Origin: Citrobacter sp. JGM124
Lineage (GTDB): Bacteria; Pseudomonadota; Gammaproteobacteria; Enterobacterales; Enterobacteriaceae
Direction: 5' to 3'
DNA: 64,000 bases
NCBI RefSeq assembly: GCF_018257795.1
Contig: NZ_JAERJD010000008.1
Location: 1 to 64,000, forward strand
Below the pieces are notes generated by a model. The model saw nothing but the letters and a program-made list of their open reading frames with translations, made no database searches and was not told the DNA's origin. Both the position numbers and the translations under genes were made by a program. Each line of letters opens with the position of its first letter. The stretch's first letter is position 1. Of this stretch, positions 1-12,000 are shown piece after piece.

Positions 1-2
1 GG

Positions 3-3000
3 CAGCTGGTGCTGAACAATGGCGCTACCGTGGCCCTGAACAGTGCCAATGTGGCGGACACCGTCGGTGTGAATATCGGCACGGATAGTTCTCTGTCTCT
101 GTCGAGCCTGGCAGCCTTCAACCATGCCCTGACTGGTGGCGGGACACTCAGCATTGATGCTGATAACCAGGCCTTTACCTTCGGGGCGAACACTGGCAGC
201 GGCTTTGGTGGGTTGGTGAACTTTGGTAACGGGCAGCTGGCGCTGTCTGGCAGCACCAGCAATAACAGTACCGCCCTGACCAGTGCGATCCTTTCTGTGG
301 ATAAAGGCGCAACGGTGGATGTCACTGGCGGGGATCAGTCCCTCGGGGGGCTGACTCTGAATGGGGGCACCACTACTTTTGATGATGGCACAATAACCAC
401 GGCTAAACTCAGTGTGGCCGATGATGCTACCAGCATTATCCAGGTGGAGCCGGGACAGACACAAGCCGACGATAATTTACTGGATCAAAACGTTGGATCA
501 CGCCATCAATTGGTTAACAGTACGGTCCAGCTGACAGACAAAGATCTCGGGCAGCTGACATTGCAAGACAGCAAGGGACAGACCCTGGCAGGAAATACTG
601 AACTGGCTATTAATCAGGACGGTATCGATGTGGCCACCGGGACTTATAACTATGGTTTGTCCGGTATTGGCGGTGGCCTGAGCACCGTGGCCAAGTTAGT
701 CAAAGTTGCCCTGACGGCAGGGCAGGCACTGGCTCTGGACACCGCGGGCAGTACTTCAAAACTGTTCACCGCACAGATCACTGGTCGCGGTAATCTGGAA
801 TTGAATGCCAACACTGAAACTTTGACGCTGGACAACGCGGACAATGATTACACCGGTGGCACCATCATCAACAGCGGTACTGTGGTGGCGGGCAGTGATA
901 ATGCCCTTGGGGCAACATCCAGCCTGAGCACCCTGGCAAACAGCAGGTTTAACCTCAACGGAAAAAACCAGACCATCAACGGGGCACTGACCAATGCTGG
1001 CACGGTGACCGTCGGTCTGAATGGGACATTGACCAGTAATTCTTTGACCAATAACGGTGCAGTGCTACTGAATCAGGGAAGCCTGATCAATAACGGTGCC
1101 CTGGCCAATATCGGGAATGTCAATCTGGTGGGGGGCAGCCTGACGAGTGGTGAGCTGAATAACAGCGGCATCATAAATCTGGGTAGCGGCACACTGACCT
1201 TAAACAATGGTGGGGTGTCAACCTCCGTTGGCGGTCTTGCCGGGAATGGTAGCCTGCGGGTGACAGGCGGCGAGCTGACGCTCTCCAAGGTCAATAGTGG
1301 CCTGACAGCCAGCACCGCTATTAGCGAAGGCGCGGCTGTCACACTCACTGACACGGGCTCTCTGGGCTCCGGTGCAGTGAGCGTGGGCGGTGACCTGAAC
1401 CTGAATGCTACTCAGACCCTGGCCAACGTACTCAGTGGTGATGGGGCAGTAAATACGGGTAGTGCGGTTACTCTCAGTGGCAGTAACACCGCTTTCACCG
1501 GGAGTCAGAATATTGGTGCCAACGGGCAGCTGACGGTCTCCAGCGGGGCAAACCTCGGGGCGGGCAATGCAGTGAATCTCACTGCGTCAGGTGCCGAGCT
1601 GGTTCTGAATGCCGTTAACGAGACGCTGAATCAGGTGCTGACGGGTATCGTCGGCTCGACAGTGAGTGTGAAAGGGGCTGGTGCCACCGTTCTGGGGGCG
1701 AATAATACCGGCTTTGCTGGTAACTATGCGGTAAGCGGCAGCAGCAGCCTGCAGGTCAGTAATGCCAGTAACTTGGGAACCAGTGCTTCGGTGAGTCTGG
1801 CGGCAGCGACAGATATTCTGAAACTGGCGGGCTACAGCGGCATTTTTGCCAACCAGGTGAGCGGCGCAGGGCAGCTGGAGCTGAACAATTCCAGTGTCAT
1901 CCTCAATAGCAGTCAGAAGTTAGCCAATAGTGTGGGTGTGGACATTGACACTAACAGCAATCTGACATTGTCGAGTCTGACGGCCTTCAACCAGGCACTG
2001 ACGGGTGACGGTGTGCTGAACATCGATGCCGGTAACCAAACCTTTGCTTTTGGGGCGAATACGGGCAGTGCCTTTGACGGTAAAGTCAATCTTAATAACA
2101 GTCAGTTTGCCTTATCCGGCAGTAACACCACCAATACCGTTGCTCTGAAAAATGCAATGCTATCTGTAAATAAAGGGGCTGATGTCAGTGTCACCGCTGA
2201 GGGGCAGGCTATTGGTGGCTTGACCTTTAATGGTGGGACGACTGCCTTTAATAACGGCAGTATTACAACGAATAATCTGAATGTAACGAGTGACAGCATT
2301 ATTCAGATAGAGCCAGATCAGGCTCGTACCGGTAATCTTCTGGATCAAAACGTTCAGTCACGCGAGCAGCTGGTCAACAGTACAACCCAGCTGACTGAGC
2401 AACAACTGCAACAATTGACGCTACAGAATGCACAGGGTGATGTCCTGAACGAAGGGGTCGAACTGGCTATTCACCAGAATAATGCAGACGTCGCCCAGGG
2501 AACCTACAACTATCTTCTGTCTGGTCTTGGTGGTGGATTGAGCACCGTTTCGCAGCTAGTGAAAGTGGCGCTTATTGCAGGAAAAACACTGACACTGGAT
2601 ACAGCCGGCAGCACGACAAAAACGTTCACTGCTCAGATTGTCGGTGATGGTAATCTTGCCCTTAATGGTAATAGTGACACACTGACTCTCACTAACGCGC
2701 AGAACAGCTACTCCGGCACGACCACTATCAACAGCGGTATTGTGGCCGCGGGCAGTGATAATGCTTTGGGTCAAACAGCCAGCCTTAGCACGAAAGCAGG
2801 TAGTCAGTTTAACTTGAATGGTAAAACCCAGAACATTAGTGGGGCACTCACTAATGCGGGCACCGTGACGCTCGGGCAGGGAGGTAACCTGACGAGTGAC
2901 ACGCTGGTGAACAGTGATACCGTCAATATTGATGGCGGTACATTCACTCTGAACAATGGTGGTTCTTCTACCCAGGAAGGGGGCCTGACAGGTAACGGTA

Positions 3001-6000
3001 CGCTACAGATTAATGGTGGGGATCTTGAGCTGTCAAAAGCGAATGCGGGCCTGGCAGGTGAAACCCTCATTGGTAAAGATGCCACCATTACCTTGAGTAA
3101 TACCGGAACCTTGGGTAGTGCGAGCGTTGATGTTGGCGGCAACCTTAACCTTAATCTGAATAATGGCCAGGTCATCGGGAATATACTCAGCGGCGCCGGT
3201 ACGATTAACACCGCAGGCACTGTCACGCTGGGTGGGACGAATACATTCAGCGGTACCCACTCGATTGGGAAAAATGCTCAGTTAACCATTAGCAAAGCCG
3301 CTAATCTTGGGGCAGACAGTGCCACCGTTGATTTAAGTGACAGTGGCGCGGAACTGGTACTGAATGGCTTGACGGAAGCGCTTAACAATAACTTAAGCGG
3401 TGTGACTGACAGCACCATCAGCCTTGAGAATGCTGCCAGTGTCAAACTGGGGGGAAGTAACAGTGGCTTTAACGGGACTTACGCTCTGAGCGGCAAAAGC
3501 ACTCTGATTGCAAGTGATTCAGATAAGCTTGGCACGGCGGCGAGTGTCTCCCTGGGTAGTCAGGATACATTGAGTCTGGAAGGGTATAACGGCACCTTCG
3601 CCAATCAGGTCACCGGACAAGGGACGGTATCTCTGAGTCAGGCTTCAGGTGTGACACTGGATCAGTCTCAAAACTTGGGCACAGGAATTGGTGTCAAGAT
3701 TGAGGATGGCAGTGACCTGAATCTTTCTGGGTTGGAAACGTTTGATCATGCCCTGACGGGTTATGGTGCATTGAATATCGATGCAAATAATAAGGACTTC
3801 ACTTTTGGTTCTACCACGGGAAGTGCCTTTTTCGGTCAAGTGACACTGAATAACACACTCTTTGATCTGCCGACAAATAGCAGCGCGCTGACCAATGCGG
3901 GTTTAACCGTTAGCTCCGGCAGTATTGTCAATGTAGGGACAAGTGATAGTGCTATTAATGGATTAAATATCAGTAAAGGACGTGTGAACTTCTCAGTAGA
4001 CAGACCACAGACTACGGCTGATGGCGTTATCAAAACGCAGAACTTAACATTAGATTCAGGCACCGTCGGAATAAATGGCAGCTCTGAGTGGGAAAACTAC
4101 TCAGATCCGAGTTTGTATAGCTTGTCAGTCCTTGAGCAGGATTACGGCAACATCCTGATGATGCTGGTTGATACACAAGAACTCACCGGGAAAGTTAATA
4201 AGAACCTTAAGTTGAATATTAACGGTGAGTACGTAGAAACCAATAAGCAAGCGGTATTCGAGAGCATCACGCAAGGTGGACAGGTTGTCGCGGACGCAAC
4301 TTACAACTTTGGTCTGGCGGATAAAGGTGCGAGTGGTACCCCTGGCCTGTATGCCAAATATAGCCTTGTGGCCCTTAACCTGCTCACTGACTCAGAAGAC
4401 GGGTTATTGCTGCAAACCTCAGCCGGTTCATCAGATTTACGGATAATGCGTTCGCTGCTGAGTGGTGTGGGTGGGCTCGTGATCGATGCTTCTAATGGGG
4501 CATTAACGATCGAAAATAGTGATAACAGCTATACGGGCGACACCCTTGTGAAACAGGGCGACCTGATCCTTGGGGATGATGGTGTCCTGGGTAAAACATC
4601 ATTGCTGGACATCAGTGCTGGTGCCAGTACGCAATTAAATGGCCATAGCCAGACAATCGGCTCGTTGCAGAATAGTGGCTCGCTGGATATTACGGGCGGG
4701 ACGCTGAACGTGACTACCGGAGGAACATCAAGCTCAGAAAATGGGTTAACTGGTGATGGTACTCTGCAAGTGAATGGCGGCACATTGACCGTATCCAACA
4801 GCAATGCAGGCTTGTTGGGGAATACCCTGATTGAGAAAGGTGCCGCGGTGGCGCTGACGGGTCTGGGTAACCTTGGAAGCGCTGCGATAGATGTTGGTGG
4901 TGAACTTAAACTGAGTGTGAGTCAGGCACTGGCAAATATCCTCAGTGGTGACGGTGAAATTAACACCGATGGTGATGTAGAGCTCACTGGTAAGAACACC
5001 TTCACAGGAACCCATAACCTGCTTGGTTCAGGAACCCTGACTATTGGCGCGACCAATAATCTGGGTGATGACAGTGCTAAAGTTTCCCTGAATAAAGGGA
5101 CTGCATTGATTCTCAGTGCACTGAACGGGACGGTCAATAATGCGATCACGGGTGTTGCTGGAAGTACAGTCAGCCTGGTGAGCGCAGCACAAGCCACACT
5201 GGGCGGTGATAACTCCCACTTTGAAGGGACTTATAACGTTAGTGGTAACAGTACCTTAAGTGTAGGGACTACGGATCAGCTTGGTGCGGATGCCAGCGTG
5301 TTACTGGCAGATACCGGTGACACACTTAATCTGAATGATTTCGGTGAAACCTTTAGCAACAGTGTGCAAGGAACCGGTACGCTGTCCTTGACTCAGGGTT
5401 CCAGTGCAACGCTGGATGCCAGCCAGCAGCTGGGCGCTAATATTGGTATCAATATTAGTGATGACAGTGCTCTGAACCTGTCTGGATTGAGTCAGTTTAA
5501 TCAGGCTCTGAAAGGGGAGGGGACATTAAACGTCAATGCCAATGATCAAGCCTTTAGCTTTGGTGACACTACAGGCAATGCGTTCCTTGGTGACGTCGCG
5601 CTGAGTAATAGTCAGTTTGATCTTTCAGGTAATAACACTACAGCCTTGACGAAAGCGACGCTGTCGGTGGGTGACGATGCGACGGTTAGTGTGACAACAG
5701 GCACCCAGAAAATAGGGGGACTGGTCTTCAACGGTGGGATAACACAATTTACTGGCGGTGATATTGCTGCCACCTCACTGGATGTGAGTAAAGACAGTGT
5801 TATTCAGGTTGAAAATGACTTGTCTCTGGGGACGAACTTGCTGGAACAAAGCTACGGTGAAACCCGGACATTGGTCGCGAGTCAGTCACTTTCAGCGGAC
5901 AAACTGAGTATGCTGCGGCTGCAGAACCTCCAGAACGAGGACCTTAACGGCGCTGTAGAGCAAGATGTTGTCCAGGGTGGACAGGTTGTCGGGCAAGGCT

Positions 6001-9000
6001 TCTATAACTACGGACTGTCAGGAGATAACGGTTTAAGTGTCGTTGCCAGATTAATTACACTGGCACTGGCAGAAGGACAAAAACTGCAACTTGATACCGC
6101 CAATACGCAAGAGGATGCCCTCACCTTTACTGCGCAGATAACGGGTAAAGGGAACCTTCAGCTTGATGCGGCCAGCAATAATTTGACCCTGGCAAACGAA
6201 AATAACGACTACACCGGTAGCACTACCATCAATACCGGTACTGTGGTGGCAGGCAGTAATAATGCGTTGGGTAAAACATCCAGTCTTAACACACTGGCGA
6301 CGACCGGGTTTAACCTCAATGGCTACACGCAGACTATCAGTGGTGCGTTGAATAACGCCGGTAGTGTCAATATCGCTGGTGGTAACCTGACCAGTGGCAT
6401 TCTGACAAATACCGGTACGGTAGATATTGGTGACGGTACACTGACCTTAACCAATGGTGGTCGTTCAGACATCCAGGATGGTCTGACCGGTAGCGGTACG
6501 CTGAATGTCAACGCTGGTACGCTCACCCTCTCCAGTGCGAATGCTGGTTTGTCTGCCAGTACCCTGATTAATCAAGGTGCAGCAATCACTCTGGTGGACG
6601 ACGGGACTCTGGGCAATGCGGCAGTCACTGTCGACGGCAGTCTGAATCTGAATGCGAAACAGACTCTGGGCAATGTCCTCAGCGGTATCGGGCAAGTTAA
6701 TACGGCGGCCGACATCACCCTGAGCGGTAATAATGCTGACTTCAGCGGTACTCATAGTGTTGCAGCCAATGGACAATTGACGGTCTCCCAGGCGGTGAAT
6801 CTCGGTGCTGATAAAGCAACAGTTGACCTGAGCGCATCGGGGGCTGAACTGGTTCTCAGTGGTGTGAAAGAAGCAGTAAATCAGGCCTTGAACGGCGGTG
6901 CTGGCACTCTGGTCAGTGTGACTGATGAAAGTGCAACAATACTGGGTGGGGATAACTCTGGCTTCCTTGGTCAGTACGCGGTCAGTGGTGGCAGCAGCGT
7001 GCAAGTGAGCAAAACCAGTGCGCTGGGTGACAAGGCTTCAGTCTCCCTGGAAGGGGGCAACGCTATTCTGTCATTGTCTGGCTTTGATGGCGTCTTTGCC
7101 AACACGGTCAGCGGTGAGGGGCAGCTGATGCTGAACAATGGTGCCAGCGTGACACTCAATAATACGAATGTTGCGGAAACCGTTGGGGTAGATATCAGTG
7201 CGGACAATGATCTGACACTGGCAAACCTGACAGCCTTTAACCACAGCTTGAGTGGTTCAGGGGATCTGAATATTAATTCAGATAACCAGGCATTTAATTT
7301 TGGGGCTAATACTGGTGATTCATTTGGCGGTAATGTCACGCTGAATAATACCATTTTCAACCTGAACACGAACAATGTCGCGGCATTGAACAGTGCCAAA
7401 CTGACACTGGATAGTGGCAGTCAGGTTAATGTTGGAAATACAGATAACGTACTGAATAAGCTGGATATAAAAGATGGTACCCTGGCCTTTGAAGCTGATG
7501 CGCCTCAGTCTAAAGCTAATGGTACTGTCACAGTTAACGATCTGAACCTGGCAGGTGGTGTCATCTCGGTCACGGGGAACTCTAACTGGGAAAATACCAC
7601 CCCAGTTGTGGCTCCTGGTGTCTCTATCCTTGAGCAGGATGCGGGCAATGTACTGATGACATTGATTGATGCGAAAAATGTCAGTGGCAATGTGAATGAC
7701 CTCACGTTAAGCATTAACGGCACTAAAGTGACTGAGGCAGAGCAGGCGATATTATCCACTATCACTCAAGGGGGAGTGGACGCCGCACAAGCCACCTATA
7801 ACTACGGACTGACTGATGCCAACAATGGCCAGGGCGGGTTATATGTGAAATATGGCTTAACCGCGCTGAAATTGCTGACAGACGGGGCCGATGCTTTGGT
7901 ACTGGCTACTGCGGGGGGCAGCACTAATCAGACGTTAAATGCTCTCTTATCCGGTACAGGCGGCTTAAATATTGATGCTTCTAAGGGCGATCTCACCCTG
8001 GCGAATGGCAACAACAGCTATACCGGCGAAACCACAGTAAATGCGGGTAACTTGTTGCTGGGAGCCAATGGTGCCCTGGGACAAACCTCCGCGCTCAATA
8101 TTGCTAAAGAGGCATCAACGTCCTTAAATGGCTTTAAGCAGACGGTGGGCCAGCTAAATAACGGCGGCAAACTCGATTTGGCTGGTGGGGAACTGGCCCT
8201 GAATCAGGGGGGATACTCTACCGAAACTGACGGTTTGAAAGGAAATGGTACGCTGACCATCAATGGCGGTGATTTTGCGGTATCCGGCACGAATGCCAGT
8301 TTGTCAGGTAAAACAGTGATTCAGGATACGGCATCAGTCACCTTAACTGATGCAGGAACGTTGGGTAGCAGCAATATTGATATCAGTAGCAATGGCGCGT
8401 TGAATCTCAATGTCGCTGACCTTAATTTAGGGAACACCCTTAGCGGTGCCGGTAAGGTTAATATCAATGCCGCGACGATCCTGAGTGGTAACAGTGACTT
8501 CACCGGCGAACATCATGTTGGTGAAAATGCCAGCCTGACGGTCAGTGATGGCAGTAATATTGGTGCCAAAGACGCGACAGTCCATCTGGATAACGCAACC
8601 TCATCACTGGTCCTCAAGGCGTTAAGTGGTGCAGTGAATAATGCGTTGTATGGGGTGGCTGACAGCATCGTCGCACTGACCAATGGTGCTAAGGCACAGT
8701 TGAACGGCGATAACAGTGGTTTCCTGGGTCGTTATACCGTCAACGGTAATAGTGCCTTGATAGTAACGGCAGCCAATAATTTGGGGAATGCAAGTGGTGT
8801 CGAGCTGACGAACGCTGGTGATAAGCTGGTGTTATCAGGTTATCAGGGTGACTTTACCCATAGTGTGACCGGCAATGGTGAGCTGAACTTCACGGATGCG
8901 GCTGATGTTATCTTCAACAGTGATTATAACGTTGATAACACCATAGGCATGAATATCGATACTAACAGCTCACTGACTCTTGATGGCCTGGATGTATTTA

Positions 9001-12000
9001 ATCATCAGCTCGATGGCAGCGGTGTACTGAATATCAATAATGGCGGTAATGATTTCCACTTTGGCAATAATACGGGCAAAGCATTCACTGGCAATGTAAA
9101 CCTCAATAACACTGGGTTTACTTTAACGGCTGACAATGACTTGCTGCAGAATGCATACCTGACCTTATCTAAAGAGAGCCTGGTCACGGTAAGCAACGGT
9201 GAACAGAAAGTGGCCGGGTTGTCCATGAATGGCGGCACGCTGAAGTTCGACAATATTGTTGACAATAATGGGCAGTTTACCTCTCAGGGTACGGTGACAG
9301 CTGGCACTATCGATGTGACTGGCGGGGGGAATGTTCAGGTTGCCTTGCCGACAAATGTGACCCCAGGGCTTGATGGTGAAGGGAAAAGCTTGCTTGAACT
9401 GGATGCCGGCAATATTATCCTTCAGTTGGCACAGGGTAATGCCAATGGTTCTGGTAGCGAACTGGTACTTCAGGATGAAAACGGTGAGAAAATTACCGCA
9501 GGTATTACTGCAGATCTTACCAATCAAGGTGCTACCAGCGCTGCAGCCAAAGGGACATTTGACTATGGCTTAAGTACCGGCGATAAGCTTGATGGCCTCT
9601 ATATTAATTATGGCCTGAAAGCGATTGAACTGCTTGCCAGTGGGGCTGATGCCTTGAAAGTTCAGGCTCTGGCTGACAAGGTAAACTCTCTGTCATCGCT
9701 GATATCTGGCACAGGGGATCTGGCTATTGAAGGACTCAGTGATGATGCCATCCTGACGTTGACCAATGGCAAGAATGACTATACCGGTGCCACTTTGGTG
9801 AATCGCGGTGGGTTAAAACTGAGCGCCGATGGCGCGCTGGGTGACACCTCAGAGCTGGCGATGGCTGAGGGCACCTCCGTTGATATTAACAATACGACGC
9901 AGACTGCAGGCAAGCTAAATTCAGCCATCAATACCGTGCTTAACTTGAATGGTGGCACCCTGACAGTGAAAGACGGCGGTCAGATTGCTGGCACTCTCCT
10001 CGGTGCGGGGCAGTTTAATTTGCAAGGTGGCCAGTTGGCTATCAGTCAGGCTAATACCGGATTTACGGGTAATACGTCCATTGATAGCGCAGCCAGTGCG
10101 ACGCTGAATAATGTGGCAGGCTTGGGTTCAGGAAGTATTGCCAATAAAGGTACGTTGACTCTCGACGGTGCTGAAGGGAACTTTGCGAATAACCTGACAG
10201 AGAACGGTAAGCTTCAGCTACAGAATAAAGCGGCGATAACTCTGACAGGTAACAATAGTCAGTACAGCGGTGCCTTTATTACTGACGAAGGAACTTCAAT
10301 CACAGCCAGTAAAGCGGACCAAGTGGGCACCAGTAGCGTGAACAATAACGGCACATTTATCTTTAATGTGACGGATGACTGGAGCTTTAACAATGTGTTG
10401 AATGGCAGTGGTGAGCTTGTTAAGCAAGGTGCCGGAACACTGAAATTCACAGGGGACTCCGTCACTGCAAGTAATACTGTTATTGAAAACGGCTTAGTCC
10501 AGTTAGGAGAAGGAACGACTAAATCTCTTGATGAAGTCACTATTGGGCAGCAAACCGTGAAGGCGGCGGCTGACACCAGTACCCAAACGCCGTTCAATCT
10601 GAACAGTAATGTGACGATTCAACAACAGGGTGCTCTGGGTGGTTTTGGTAATGTGACAGGGAATGTGGATAACGCCGGACGTCTGGTGATGTCGCATGCT
10701 CTTACTGGGGATCGTTTCGCTGATTTCACCATTAATGGTAACTACACGGGGCAGGCTGGTAGCAGCATTATCTTTGATACTGTGTTAGCCGGGGATGATT
10801 CAGCAACGGACCGTCTGGTCATAAAAGGTGACTCAAGCGGTGTCGGTACCGTGTATGTGAATAACATCAGTGGACAAGGTGCTTACACCAATAACGGTAT
10901 CAAAATTATTGATATTTCTGGTAAATCAGGTGCCAACTTTGAGTTAGGTGGGCGCGTGGTTGCGGGGGCTTACGAGTATAAACTCTACCAGGGTGGTACG
11001 GGCAGCACAGGTGGGACAGGTGACGGTAACTGGTATTTGCGTACCGAAAACCCGGACCGTCCAGAAGCCGGTAGCTACATCGCTAACTTGGCCGCGGCCA
11101 ATACCTTGTTTAATACTAACCTCGAAGATCGTTCTGGTGAGACGTGGTATACCGATGCGATGACGGGTGAGAAGAAAGCGACCTCTATGTGGTTGCGTAC
11201 TTCTGGCAGCCATAATCGTTCTCGTGATGACAACAGTAACTTCAAAACCCAGGATAATCGTTTTGTGACACAGCTGGGTGGGGATATTCTGCGCTTTAAC
11301 CGTGATGCCAATGACCTGTGGCGGCTTGGGGTGATGGCGGGTTATGGTCAGAGTAACAACAATACCCACACTTCTCAGTCAGGTAGTGAATCTAAAGGTT
11401 CCGTCAAAGGTTACAGTATTGGGACTTATGGCACATGGTTTGCTGATACAGAAACGAATACCGGAGCGTATGTCGATACCTGGTTGCAGTACAGCTGGTT
11501 TAAAAATGAGGTGAATGGTCAGGACCTGGCTACAGAGAAGTATGATTCCAAAGGCTTTACTGGGTCACTTGAGGGGGGCTATACCTTCCAGACAGGGGCC
11601 AGTGAAAACTATGATTTCTACGTGCAGCCAAAAGCTCAGGCTATCTGGATGGGTGTGAAAGCGGATGGACATAAAGAAGCGTCTAACACTCAAATATCAG
11701 GAACGGGTAATGGTAATGTTCAGACTCGTATAGGACTGAAAGCCTTTGTGACTAAATCAGCACAAGAGAAAGAAACTCAGTCTCAATTGTTTAAACCTTA
11801 TGCTGAATTGAGCTGGGTGCATAACAGTAAAGACTTTGGTGTTGAAATGAGTCATGAAACCACAGGCAGCCAGACCATTAAACAAGGTGGGGCGAAAAAT
11901 GTGGCAGAGGTGAAACTGGGTCTTGAAGGTGACGTAACCAACCGTCTGAATATGTGGGGTAATGTGACCCAGCAGGTCGGTGGTAAAGGTTACAGTGAGA

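Noticed and set aside
6465-7399. Long minus-strand frames (179 and 142 codons) inside the autotransporter gene
   Set aside because: They arise from the low-complexity, repetitive codon use of the passenger and recur at equivalent places in other modules.
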